Below are positions 1-11,420 of a stretch of 64,000 bases of DNA, in pieces. The stretch is from the NCBI GenBank assembly GCA_023014365.1, contig JAEBUN010000005.1, forward strand, positions 744,001 through 808,000, written 5' to 3'. The notes under the pieces were generated by a model, which was not told the DNA's origin, made no database searches, and saw nothing but the letters and a program-made list of their open reading frames with translations. Source of the stretch: Lepiota brunneoincarnata. Taxonomy: Eukaryota; Basidiomycota; Agaricomycetes; Agaricales; Agaricaceae. Position 1 is the first letter of the stretch. Every line of letters starts with the position of its first letter. A program made the translations under genes and the position numbers.

Positions 1-1737
1 GGAAGGTGGTACTGTTAACGGCACGAGGAGACTGGTGCCAGGTTAACAATAAAACATTGCAATTTCCGGGCTTGTCCCTAGGTGCGATATGGTTCACGAT
101 GTTCTGAGGGTGCTGTGACCGTCGCACCGCACGGGTGGGTTTTTCTACGCCTCGACATTTTTTTCTCTGCTCCAGAACCGGGTTGCAAAGTTTGGGATAA
201 CACGAAGGGGGGGGGTCCTATTCATCTGTATGTACACTCCATAAAACCTTGGGTCACAACAGACTTCCCATTACCAGCGAAAACGCGAAGCCAAACCATA
301 TTCTGCTGACGATTCCGGCCGGCCAGCCATGAGTCGGGGCGATCGCCATGTAGCTTTCAACTAGCTGGATTGCAACGGAAGTGGATCCTCGGCACTTGAG
401 TTGTTTAGGCCTCTACGATGATCCGCCGATGAAGAATGTCAAGGAGACCGCCGTTAGATTCCAGACGTAACCTGTCTTCAAGTTGGGAGAATCCAAGTCG
501 GAAGGGGTACCGTGAATGCTGCTCATAGTTGGTTATGCTACTGCCGCTGGACCTCTGTATCAGCTACCAGAATAGTCCTTCTACCATGGTCTTCCTGTTG
601 CGTCATGACTGTCACCGCCGTCTCTCCTGTCCGATGCTTGTGGCCCCCTATTCGGGTGTTCTGAGCGTATTGACTGTGTGTTGTCTAGGAGGAAGTTTGA
701 GACTGTGGATTGAGGCACCCGGTAGACGCTGCATCGCCAATTCAGGACATGAGTGGGTGCGCAATATGAGACCCTCAAAGCGTTCTTGAGTGTAACTACG
801 TGAAGGATAGTAGTGCCGTTGACTTGAAGCGTTTACATGTACCCACGACGCCGGTGGTTGAGAGCGATCAGAGCACTCGATAGTCGCCCGGTCAGGTGGC
901 CCGACGTGATCTCCCTGCACACTGAGTGAAGAAGAAAAACCTTGGGCACAGGGGTTTTTGTGAAGTTGAAAGTACAGGGGGTGTTTCTCGCAGTGCGAAT
1001 CACTTTCAAGTTTCACATACATGATTTATTTGGACTGTTGTGGCCCCATAAGTACTCAAAGCGTGTTTATGGGAATATGCTCATCACCTGGTCAACTGTA
1101 GGCTGCTGATTACTGAACCTGCAATTGTCTAATCTGTATTGTCTTACCTCGAGGCCAAGTCACATGACTTCGAGCGATCACAGAGCACAGCCACGTGTCT
1201 GACATGTGTGTCGATGACAAATCATCTGCCTACAACACTCAACACTCGAGGCGGACGCACGCTCGGCGATCCACAATCCAACCCCAGCGCATCTATGCAG
1301 AGTGAACACAGCTTGCATAAAGGGATGCCTGGGTAGCCCGAAGCCTTCAAGTATCGGGATTATATACTTTAACATAGGTTCCAGGGGGACAGCCTGTGCA
1401 TGGACCCTGCATCATCGTCCCTGGATTTCTCTGTTCTTTCCTTTGCGGAGGGTAGTGCGAACATTTTCTTCGCTTCGTTATCTGCACCGCCCCGCGCAAA
1501 AGGCTTTGGGATCAAATCCAGCTCAATTCTTGCGCTCTGCCCCAACCTCGTTCCGCCACCTGCACTAATCAAAGCATTTGCGGTCATTTAAGCCCGTAGA
1601 TTTGGCGCCAGAACGGCCCCTTTTCTCTTCCGCTCCTCTCACTTTATTCACAACAAGGACTCGCACCCGACTTTTTCTTCCTTTCATTTCTGGACTTTTA
1701 CTTTTACGACTTTTGAAAACGTAACCGGGTGGGCAGG
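1..1737. other. gene-poor left flank
   Basis: No conserved protein can be recognised on either strand. The open frames are all under about 125 codons, overlap each other on opposite strands, and show no family motif or consistent splice pattern. The last 150 bases are pyrimidine-rich (TTTTCTCTTCC-like tracts at 1620-1715), as expected of a fungal core promoter, and lead into the start codon at 1738. Confidence 0.5.
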
Positions 1738-3282
1738 ATGTCGTCGTGCAACACATTCCCGACTCTGACAAGAACGGACGAGGTTGTCACTGGCTCTCTC
1801 TCCACGTCGACTACCACCCATGTGACGACGCTCCCGCCCACTACCACCACCTTTACCATCTTTCCTTCGTGTACTGCAACCGCGACACCTTGTAGCGCGC
1901 GACCTACTATAACCACGTCGTTGATTCCAGGTGAATACACAGTTTTTTTTTTTTGAGGTTGCCTTGCAGAATTGACATCTGAATCCAGGCGGATCGACGA
2001 CGGTGGTTGAAACGGTTACCTTCACTGTACCCATTACATCCTCTGAAATAACTACTCTTTGGGGCACATCTTGCACCCGGACGGGTCAGGACACGCCCGA
2101 GCCTCAAACACCAACCGACACCTTCACACAACCAACGAGCACGTGGTCACAGTCATTCTTCACTCCTCCCCCAAGTATAATCGTTACTGCCTCATCCTCA
2201 ACCCAAGCGGATGGAGGCGTCACCCCGGTCATACTCACGATCACCTCGACTGCGCCCCCCGTTTTGGTCTCGGAGTCGCCTTCCTCCGATTCAAACGGAT
2301 CCCGCAATTCCGATAGTTCGAAAAATTTGGGACCCATAATCGGAGGTGTCGTTGGAGGTGTTGTCGGCCTCGCCGTTATTCTGTTTATCATTTGGTTCAT
2401 ACTGTGAGTCATCCTCAATTTTTTTCCAACCCTATGCCCTGACTTGTGAGGTGTAGACGAAGGAGACGAAGATGGGACGATATCTTTGATAACGATGACG
2501 ATGTGGCAGCGGTCGCAGCTGCGGCAAAACAGAAAGAGAAGCCAGCCGACTCAAATCCCAAACCTTACCAATATGGTCTCGTCGGACATACCAAGAGCGA
2601 TTCGCTTACGTCTACACCTTCCTCCCCGCCACAGACAACCATGACGATCCTGAGCGAGAGTGGATTTGATAAGGCCCACCACAGACATAGTTCAAACGCA
2701 CCACTCCTTGGTCTTCCTGTTAGTATGGTAACCCACAGTACTGGTGGTACATCGCCCTCTCCACGACCGCCGAGTAGCGCTGGTTCGATGCAGGGATACG
2801 GACCGTTTCCTCACGATATGAACCCTGGATTTGCGCCAAATCCCGCTTATCCGCCGCAAGGACAACAAGTCTGGGATCCCAATTTATTGTATAACCCCGG
2901 AATGCAGCAACAGCCGCCGCTCACCAGCCCCACCGCTGGATTTGCTGGTGCCACTACCCCTGCTATTGCCGCTACCACCATGATGGCAAGGCGGGTATCT
3001 CATGATGTCGAAAATCGAGCGGGTAGTCCAGTCAGCGTACAGGAGCAGAGGATCCTACAAATAACTAACGGCGGACCTGACTATGGACCCCAAAGTCCTC
3101 CTGAAACTGGAGCGTTAGCTTCATCTGGCGTGCCTTCCTCCGAGCCACAGAGGGATGGAAAAGGAAGGGTTATGAACAGCGGGGGGAAGGCGCCTTTGGT
3201 TCATCTTGATGGAGGAAGGTATCAGTCTACTGCTGGAGGTAGCTCTGCCGCTGGACCTGCACCTCCGGCATATTCAGAGTGA
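1738..3282 (+). CDS. Ser/Thr-rich single-pass membrane protein (Mid2/WSC-sensor-like layout)
   Basis: Three exons (1738-1930, 1989-2403, 2457-3282) join in frame into about 477 residues. Introns have GTGAAT/CCAG and GTGAGT/GTAG borders. Residues 1-175 are dense in Thr, Ser and Pro, as in heavily O-mannosylated ectodomains. A Gly/Val/Ile/Leu helix follows at about 179-203 and is stopped by a run of arginines made by the exon 2-3 junction. The remaining 275 residues are a disordered Pro/Gln/Ser-rich cytoplasmic tail ending in PPAYSE. I see no cleavable signal peptide after the ATG and no WSC cysteine pattern, so membrane insertion would rely on the internal helix. The layout resembles fungal wall-stress sensors and many Agaricomycete proteins of unknown function. 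The role is inferred from architecture only. The start is the only ATG that opens the Thr-rich exon. Confidence 0.75.
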
Positions 3283-4104
3283 AGTGGCGTGGTGAGCAGT
3301 GCTTGATCTGTGAAGAAGTTAAAATATTTCCCAGATGGCTCTATATATCAACTTTTGACTCGAACGTTTTCCTGCAGACGATGCTGAAGTACACATTTGC
3401 TCCATCATTCCCTTGTATTACGCTCCGCTCGTCTTCTTGCATTTATTTAACATCTCACTATTCGCCACGTTACCTTTTCTTTTTTTCCCCGGACATTCTC
3501 ACTCTACATTTACGACTTGTCATGAAACACCGGGATACCTCCATTACCAGACTGTCGTCGTGCACCATACTAGTTCCAATGATATAGTTACATTTCCACC
3601 CAGATTCCGAGCTGGCGCCGCTTCCTGCACGCCGGAAAGTCAAAATGATGACTAAATAGAGTTACAATCGGGGCGAGAAGACATGATGGTTGTCAGCATT
3701 GGTACAATGAAGGCAGGCAACCTCGCCTGAAGAGGGGCTGTGCAGTCACGTGACACAGCACACACCAGACAATGAAGCTACAACGCGGCCATTGTTCTCG
3801 AGCACATTGTTTTCGTGTGGCAGGGCGGCAACAGGAGAATGTACGGCGTCTTCGCACGCCTGACGAGTTTTCTTATATATATCGTATAATGGATTTTCTC
3901 TCTTTACCTCCCCCCGCTTTACCACCTGCTCTCCAGAGTCTTGACGCCGTCGTTGAACGGTTTACCAACCTACTCTTTCCTCTGCTCGGTGCTGGGACAC
4001 CTGGGACATTTTTAACGACAGTTCACGCATTGCGCCTTTTTTTCTTTTTCTTTTCAAAGGAAACCTTCACGCTCGCTATTTAATCTGATACCCTCTTATC
4101 AACT
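3283..4104. other. intergenic region between two plus-strand membrane-protein genes
   Basis: Holds the 3' flank of the upstream gene and the promoter of the next. Pyrimidine-rich tracts (3475-3490, 4037-4055) and one palindromic TCACGTGA (3746-3753) are the only recognisable elements. No coding frame with family similarity is seen. Confidence 0.5.
3746..3753. promoter_or_regulatory. TCACGTGA palindrome (E-box/CACGTG class)
   Basis: Perfect 8-bp palindrome 352 bp upstream of the ATG at 4105. CACGTG cores are bound by bHLH factors of the Cbf1/Tye7 type in fungi. The same CACGTGA core recurs close to four other start codons in this window. Confidence 0.4.
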
Positions 4105-5317
4105 ATGGTGAACAAACGCGCAGGTGAGGACTCTGCCTTGGAGATAATAGGCTCTGCAGCTCATATACTCCCCCATTCCAGCTACTTTCATCGGCCTTAA
4201 TGCCATCCGCATTTTGAGCATTATCTCGCTCATCCTCGTCTTCTCGAGCACAATACTCGTCATGGTCAACAACATCAAGGCGGTCAATGCCTTTGAGGCC
4301 AACAAGGGCAACAGTGACATGGAGGACTGCGATTACATCGAGTGAGTCTCGTTTCCTCCTCCCTTTGTTTCTAATGAGTTGTTGACATTGTCATGGCTGT
4401 ACAGGAACAGCACGGTTCCCAACCAACCTGCTGGTGTTTTCTGGGCTATTGTTGCCAGTCTATTGATCCTTTTCCAGACCATTATTCTCTTTTGTGAGTG
4501 GCTCATTGTGATTATTTTGAGTGTCGAGATGCTGACTTGTAATGATGTATTCAGTGTCAGAGATCACCATGCCCATCAAGTTCTTCGATCGTTACTTCCC
4601 CGTGCTCGGATCTCAGTTTGGTCTTGGTGCCCTGGGCATTTTCCAATGTTTGTACGTAGTCCCTTCATCACCTCTGCTGTTTAAAATCCCTGACTCACCT
4701 CAACCAGGATCTCGACTCAGATCCTCTCACACCATGTCGACGACTTCACCCTCGTCGCTGCCTTTTTCCTTTTCGCCATTGGCTGCCTCAACATGCTCCT
4801 TGGCCTCATCTTCCGCGAATCTGCTAAGCCTAAGCGTTCTATTACCTCGTGGCGTAATGAGTCCAAAGGCGTTCTTCCGACACATACCGGCTCCTCCTCA
4901 ACCTCGACCACAACCAAGGGTTATCCCACTTTCGTCAATGCCACACCCAACGCCTACTTTGCCAACTCTGGTCTCCAGCGTGGCGGTTCCGAGCACGGGA
5001 GCACGTACAAGGCCCCGGTTCTGTGTAACGAGAAGGCTGGGTATGGATTCGGTATGCACGGCGAGAAAGCTGCGGGACTGAGGGGATTCCTGTTACAAAA
5101 GCCTGAAGAGGCCTTGCCTAGGTATATGTCCCCACCCCCTCGGTTGTCGAGGAATGGCACAAGGAGGTCATCGACTTCGAGCTTCGAGTCCCCTAGCCGT
5201 GGCAGGGAGAGTACTGCGGATTCGACCTCTTCCTATTCAGAGCCCCAGTCGCGGAGTACTTCGCCTACCGAGGGCAGGAGGACTCCGGTCTTCAAGTCGA
5301 GTCGGACTGCACTCTGA
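4105..5317 (+). CDS. four-transmembrane protein, DUF7598-like
   Basis: Five exons (4105-4123, 4182-4341, 4405-4493, 4555-4651, 4708-5317) join without a frame break into 324 residues. The first exon is only 19 bases. Four hydrophobic helices lie in the first half, starting near IRILSIISLILVF, VFWAIVASLLILF, FGLGALGIFQ and FTLVAAFFLFAIG. The loop after helix 1 is acidic (NSDMEDCDY). The last 170 residues are a Ser/Thr/Pro-rich, mostly disordered tail. The order of helices and tail matches the basidiomycete DUF7598 family, which has no assigned function. The 3' end of this gene (from about 5160) is the left end of the tandem array to its right: decayed copies of its tail coding sequence recur near 7.85 and 10.4-10.6 kb. 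Confidence 0.78.
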
Positions 5318-5819
5318 GGTCAACGGTTACGAAGCCGTCGGGCTGAAAGTTGATGGACACGCTGCCGTGGACCGTTGACGTGGATGTAAAAATGGATAGC
5401 TCGGATAAAACGAGTTGGCTTGCTCCAGCGATTTGATGCTGTTGGACTTGAACTTTTTTTTGACGATCGAGCCTTGGACTGGTTTCTTGGACTCTGCAGT
5501 GTGACAATGGCTTGACTTATCCTATGACCTTTCTATGGACCCGAGCGTGGCTTTTCCATAGTTATTTATTCTTCTCAGATGTGGCACCCCTGCTCATTTA
5601 ATCCTTCACACACATTAGACCTGTACGATATATCAGGTGTCCAGTATGTTGTAATAATAGCATATATTATTGGTTCTCCGTCTTTTCACTGATGGCTGAA
5701 AGAACATTGCGCTCTCACAGGCGGTATAACGTTGCTGGTAAGCCTAAGACCTGATATCCACCTTAATATCACCACGAGCACAATATGTATTACACTATTT
5801 CACAGAATTCTCCAACTAC
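5318..5819. other. convergent 3' flanks, array unit 1
   Basis: Sits between the tail-to-tail DUF7598-like gene (+) and lysozyme gene (-). It contains the first copy of the downstream repeat block (about 5540-5680), and no gene is seen. Confidence 0.5.
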
Positions 5820-6684
5820 TTAGCACGGCGGGGGATGGGCAATCACACTAGAGGCAGTCTGGAACAGCGCAATCTCTGCATTCCTACGATTTACCAATCC
5901 CTGCAAGACTTGCCCACCCGCAAACACCCATTTGGGCAACTCCTGTGCCGCAACCGTGTTTGGATTTTCACCATTATTCAACCTCGCAATTAAAGTCGAG
6001 CTCCCGGCAGCACCACAACCTTCATTGAATGCCCAACTAACCAGAGCACCATACTGATTAGCGTTCAATCGGATATTGCTCCTGATATCGTTCGTGATAC
6101 AATTCTGGAAGGTGCGGAGGTCGGACAGGAGGAGAGTGGTGGCTTGGGCTTCCGTCAAGGGGAAGGAGAACGGGACTTCACTACACCCGGAGGTCTGGCA
6201 GAGATGACCGTACCCAACGGTTGGGAGACCGATTGGGTCTGGTGCAGGCCTTGAGACGAAGCCTTCGAAGCGCTTGATGAGGCTGATCGTGGCCGCGTTG
6301 ACGGCAGGGGCGCCGCAACTGCCGCCACTGGCAGGTAGGCAACATTTGAAATTGTCGGGACCGGGGCAAAGACCTTGATTTTTATTGGGACGGTTAGCAG
6401 GTATCCCCCTGGCCATTCCCCGAACTCGGTTCACCTGTAGCAATGTTGCCCGTAGTACACGAGCTAGTGAAGCGGCAATTTCCGCCGCTACCACAGGACG
6501 TCTTGGTACAGCATTGTATATCGTTGGGATCGTTAGGGCAGAAGCCAGGGTGTGAGGCACCTCCGCCGGAAGAGCAGCTCCCAGTGGAGATACAGACGCC
6601 TGGCACCCCGCTTGCAGAGCAGGCCCCGTTTACCGCACCCAAAACGGATGGTACCGCAAGGAGCAAGAGTGCAAGAGAGATCAT
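5820..6684 (-). CDS. secreted phage-type (T4-like, GH24) lysozyme, intact copy
   Basis: Two exons on the minus strand (6684-6435, 6373-5820) give 267 residues; the intron has GTGAAC/CAAG borders and a CTAAC branch site. A signal peptide (MISLALLLLAVPSVLG) starts the protein, followed by about 70 Cys/Gly-rich residues. The GH24 muramidase domain then runs from about residue 105 to the end. The three catalytic positions of T4 lysozyme are recognisable: Glu in LIKRFEGF, Asp in APDPIGL, and Thr in LPTVGYGH. The helix-rich C-terminal part (NQYGALVSWAFNEGCG) is typical of the family. The expected activity is cleavage of bacterial peptidoglycan MurNAc-GlcNAc bonds outside the cell, for defence or bacterial feeding. 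Fungal GH24 enzymes are usually ascribed to ancient acquisition from bacteria or phages. This is the only complete copy in the array. Confidence 0.88.
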
Positions 6685-8505
6685 TTGTGCAGTTGCAAGA
6701 GGGACAATAGCTCGGAGGTGGACGTGCCACAGTCGTTTCTAGGACGCAGTGGGTTGTTTTATAGCTGTTCGCAATGGTTCCCTCGTCCATGAGGCGCGTT
6801 CGGTTGAAGTAGGCCTGTGAGACCAATGTCGCCTGGTACGTAAGGTCAGCGGTACAAAATAACTTATTTCAGTCAAGTGGCATGCGGGTGGGCGAACGGG
6901 AACATCTGGCCACAAGCGGCACGCGGGCTCGTTGTCAGGAAAACCATTCTTCTGCGATATATTCGAGGTCGGAGTCTCTTGTCAGGTGGTGATCGTTGCA
7001 CAGCCCGGACAAGTCCGGTATCCAAAAGAGTTGAAGATCGGGGACGACTATTCCCAATGACCTCCCAGTTTAACCCGGATCCATCTAATCGTTTGAGCCT
7101 GATGGACAGTGGTACCAGTCGAAAAAAACTAAGTGGTTGGGTCGGGTAATGTCCTGAAAATGATTGAAGAACCTTGCTACTGAAGAGATCCTGAACCATA
7201 GAATAGGTGATAGATGTCAAGCTCACATGGACACACGAGGCTTCCCAAGCAGATAAACAGACAGTGATGATTGGTCATACTCTTTTTCGGCATCCTACCA
7301 TCCGAACAAACCAAGTGTGCGGCCCTTGGAAGTTGGAACGAAGATTCCGAGTAAACTGGACAACCAAGACTTTATCGTCTGCGTTTATCACTAAATGTTA
7401 GATTGTGAATGGTGCTCGCGTCACTGACAAATTTCATGCCCTATTATCCCATAAAGAATTGTCAGCAGTCAATGTTAAAGCTTGGGAACGTATAAAGTTC
7501 TTATCGTTTGTTCTTTTTCATTGCGTCCGTAACTCGAGAACCGTGTGTTGAATTCTAATGTAATCCCTTTTGACAACGACTCCGGATCCAACCCCTCTTG
7601 ATATTGAGCATTAGTCGAACAGGGCTAGAAACGTGGGTGCAATAAAAATGAATCAGCTAAGAAATGAATAAATATAGCAAGGTCACCAGCGTTGAGTCCC
7701 ATCCTCATCCATGCAAAAGTCTTCTACACCATCCTCAATTATATCGACAAGAAGTGTCTATTTTTGACCTGGCCATTCGCCTCTGTGACCGCGTTGATTC
7801 GTTGGTTGGAAGTATAGCTCTCAGTGGTAAAGTATCATACGAGGTCATCGACTCCACTAGCCGTGGTGGAAAGGGCGGCAATTCGTCCTCCTCCCATTCG
7901 GGGCGCGATGCAGCTGAACTTGAGCTTTGCTTTGGCGATTGAGCTTTGGATTGGCTTGTTGGGATCCACTGCGCGACCGTGGCCCATGGCTCCACCTACG
8001 ACCCTTCCATGGACCCGAGCGTGACCTGTCCATACACGTTAGACCTGTACGATATATCAGATGTCCAGTATGTTGTAACAACACCATATATTGTTAGTCT
8101 TTCGTCCCTTCGTTGATGGCTGAAAGAACATTGCACTCTCGCAAGTGTTGTACGGTCGCTGGTGAGCCCAAGGCCCTTGTATTCATCTAGCTAGTGGTCT
8201 GACACTGTCACATTTGTCGAATAGTTGAGGATTTAGTCACTTGAATGATATCTAGTATATGTAATGTTGCTGCGAGCAAAACATATACTCGGCTGTACGA
8301 AGAATGGACCATGTGGAGTGGACAGTGCCTAGACCGGTAGCTTAGAGTTACGTTTATTTTGCGCTTTGACGGAGCCCCTCCTTGGGCTCCATGTTCATGT
8401 AGGTATAAATACACAGAAAACCGTTCCTCTCTCAACGGCAACCTTCCTCCCTCGGACTCGCTTGAGTTCTTACAACGGTACGTCATAGAACTCTCCAACT
8501 AGTAT
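6685..8505. other. lysozyme promoter and array spacer, un-genic
   Basis: The promoter of the intact lysozyme is followed by array unit spacer. Repeat blocks at 6810-7230 and 7745-8100 match sequence near 10.0-10.4 and 11.5-12.1 kb. 7400-7660 is AT-rich with no repeats seen. The stretch 7850-7880 (GACTCCACTAGCCGTGG) is a decayed piece of the DUF7598-like tail coding sequence. No complete gene is visible. Confidence 0.55.
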
Positions 8506-9371
8506 TTAACATGGCGGGGGGTGCGCAATCACGCTAGAGGGAGTCCGGAACAGCGCAACCTCTGCATTCCTACGATCCACCAATCCCTGCAAGACTTGCC
8601 CACCCGCAAACACCCATTTGGGCAACTCCTGTGCCGCAACCGCGTTCGGATCCTCACCATTGTTCAACCTCGCAATCAAAGTCGAGCTTCCAGCAGCGCC
8701 ACAGCCTTCATTGAATGCCCAGCTAACCAAAGCACCATATTGGTTATCATTCAATTGTATATTGCTCCTGATATCGTTCGTGATACAGTCCCGGGGGGTG
8801 CGGAGATCAGACATGAGGAGAGTAGTGGCTTGGGCCTCGGTCAACGGGAACGAAAACGGGACTTCACCGCACCCGGAGGTCTGGCAGAGATGACCGTACC
8901 CAACGGTTGGGAGACCGATTGGGTCCGGTGAAGGAGTTGGGACAAAGCCTTCAAAGTGCTTGATGAGGGTGACTGTGGCAGAGTTGACGGTAGGAGTGCC
9001 GCAACTGCCGCCACTGGCAGGTAGGCAGCATTTGAAATCGGCAGGACCGGGGCAGAGACCTTGTTTATTGGGACGGTTAGTGGTCCCCCCAGGGTTATTT
9101 TTTTGGATTAATTCACCTGAAGCAACGTTGCCCGTGGTACAAGAGCTAGTGAAGCGACAGTTTCCGCCGCTGCCACATGATGTCTTGGTACAGCATTGTA
9201 TAGTCCTGTGGGATCGCTAGGGCAGAAGCCAGGGTGTGAGGTGCCTCCGCCGGAAGAGCAGCTTCCGGTGGATATACAGACAGCCTGGCACTCCGCTTGC
9301 AGTACAAGGGTCCGTTCAATGCGCCCAAAACGGATGGTACCAGCGAAGAGTAAGAGTGCAAGAGAGATCAT
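8506..9371 (-). pseudogene. GH24 lysozyme copy 2, frame-broken in exon 1
   Basis: Exon 2 (about 9058-8506) is open from the Cys-rich segment to the stop. It keeps Glu (IKHFEGF), Asp (SPDPIG) and Thr (PTVGYGH). Exon 1 starts with the same signal-peptide codons (MISLALLLFAG), but against copy 1 it carries three separate +1 differences within about 60 bases, which restore frame, and a later +2 difference after PGFCPSDP, which breaks it again. Splice sites and the CTAAC branch are conserved. The broken first exon would abolish secretion of an intact enzyme. Since single-base insertions are common across this assembly, part of the damage may be technical, but several clustered length changes favour a real pseudogene. 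Confidence 0.7.
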
Positions 9372-11196
9372 TTGTGCAGTTGCAAGAGGACAATAGCTCG
9401 GAGATGGGCAGACCACGATCGTTTCTGGGATGTAGAGGGCCGTTTTATAGCTAATGGTGTGGGTGTCGGCCTTGCCTTGTCTGAAAGCCATGGTAATTGG
9501 CCTGACTTCTGGGAACTCTGGCTCTCAGAAATCCAAGCCGGGGTCGCGGCCCAAAGATAAATGTTCTAGACTGCGACCTCAACATACTTCCCACACATGA
9601 TACAACGGAATGATACCTACTTTTACACATAGCTATTAAAAATCAGTCATATAACATATTCCAGATGATATTCCATGCATCCCACACATTTTCAGCCAGA
9701 ATACAGAAGGAAACTATTATGCCCCGACAAGCACATATGGCACATGAAAAGACGTTGACCTCCCTTTCTCATACCGGAAACCATAAGTGGAAGATAGGTC
9801 ACTGAGCTGGCCTGAGCCACAGCTTGTGGCTTTCCAAAAGTCGAGGCCAGGACTGTGGGCTGCAGAAAAGTCACCTGTGTAGGCTGGGCTGGCCTGGCCT
9901 GGCTTTGGGTCTTCGGCTAGCCCACAGCCTCAGGCCGAAGCCAGTACATCACTATAATCATAGTTGTTCACGGTGGTTCATCCATCCATTGGGTGGACTC
10001 GGGCTTCGGTTGAAGTAGACCTGTGGGAACCAATGTAGCCCGGCGGCTTTATTCGGATCAGTGGCGCACCGGTGGGTAAACAAGAACATCTGACCACGAA
10101 GGCTGGATCGTTCTTCTGCGATAACTTCGAGGCCGTGGTATCCTATCAGGTGGTGGGACGAGTCGATAGCCAAAGATATCCAAAAAAGTCGAAGACCGGA
10201 GACGACTGGTCCGTTGGTTGGGAGCTCAGTGCTCAGCGGTAGCGTAGAGACTTGCAAACTTGTACCCAAACCTCGGCACCGTCCCCGATTATATCGACAA
10301 GAAGTGTCTATCTCTGACCTGGCCATTCGCCTCTATGGTCGCGTTGGTTCGTTACTTGGAAGTCTAGCTCTCAGTGTTAAAGTATCATACGAGGTCATCG
10401 ACTCCACTAGCCGTGCTAGGAAGAGCGGCGACTCATCCTCCTTCCACTAGCCTTCAATTACGGAGCACATCTCCTAGCGAGGGCCAGGGGACTCCGGTCC
10501 TTTGAGTCGAGCCCGACTGCACTCTAAGGCCAACCCGTTGATGACACGCTGGCTGGTGTAGACTATTGACGTCGGAGTAAAAACTGGATGGATAGAACGA
10601 GCGACTTGCTTCAGCCGTGATACAGTTGAACTTGAGCTTTGGATTGGCTTGTTGGGATCCACTGCACGACAATGGCCCATGGCTCCACCTACGACCCTTC
10701 TATGGACCCGAGCGTGGCTTGTCCATACACGTTAGACCTGTACGATCTATCAGATGTCTAGTATGTTGTAACGACACCATATATCGTTAGTCTTTCGTCA
10801 CTTCATTGATGGCTAAAAGAACATTGCACTCTCCTCGCAAGTGTTCTACGGTCGCTGGTGAGCCTAAGACCCTATATTCACTTAGCCGGTCCTCTGACAC
10901 TCGAACGACAACTAGTATATAACGTCGCTGTGAGCAAGACATATACTACGGTGTGGGAGTAGCCACTTGGCTGTACGAAAAATGGACCATGTGGAATAGA
11001 CACTGCCTAGACCAGTAGCTTAACTCACATCTGTTTTGTGCTTTGACAGGGCCCCCCCTTGGGCTATAAAAGTCTCCATGTTCATGTAGATAGAAGAAAT
11101 ACACAGAAAACCCTTCCTCTCTCAATGACAACCTTTTCTCCCTCGAACTCGCTCAAATCCTTACAACGCTATGTCATAGAATTCTTCAACTAGTAC
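9372..11196. other. array spacer, unit 2-3
   Basis: No gene is seen. 10010-10400 repeats the upstream blocks found at 6.8-7.2 and 7.7-7.85 kb. 10405-10600 is a decayed copy of the last 200 bases of the DUF7598-like gene (recognisable as CTCCTAGCGAGGGCCAGG and the final ACTGCACTCT). 10690-11170 repeats the downstream block. 9760-9830 (CTTTCTCATACCGGAAACC) is repeated at 11355-11420. Confidence 0.5.
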
Positions 11197-11420
11197 TCCA
11201 CACGGTGGGGGGCACGCAATCACACTATAGGGAGTCCGGAACAGCGCAACCTCTGCATTCCTACGATCCACCAATCCCTGCAAGACTTGCCCACCCCAAA
11301 CACCCATTTGAGCAACTCCTGTGCCGCAACAGTGTTCGAATCCCCACCATTATTCCCCTTTCTCATACTGAAAATCATGAGTGGAAGATAGGTCACTGAG
11401 CTGGCATGAGCCACAGTTGT
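11197..11420 (-). pseudogene. GH24 lysozyme copy 3, C-terminal remnant
   Basis: The sequence aligns to the last 50-55 codons of the lysozyme gene (NTVAAQELLKWVF in the minus frame) and ends abruptly near 11355. There it joins sequence homologous to 9764-9822, which lies upstream of lysozyme copy 2. The catalytic half, the signal peptide and the promoter are therefore deleted. Confidence 0.75.

Noticed and set aside
529..1022. Overlapping ORFs at the left edge
   Set aside because: Mutually overlapping on both strands with no motif; length is within chance expectation for this base composition.
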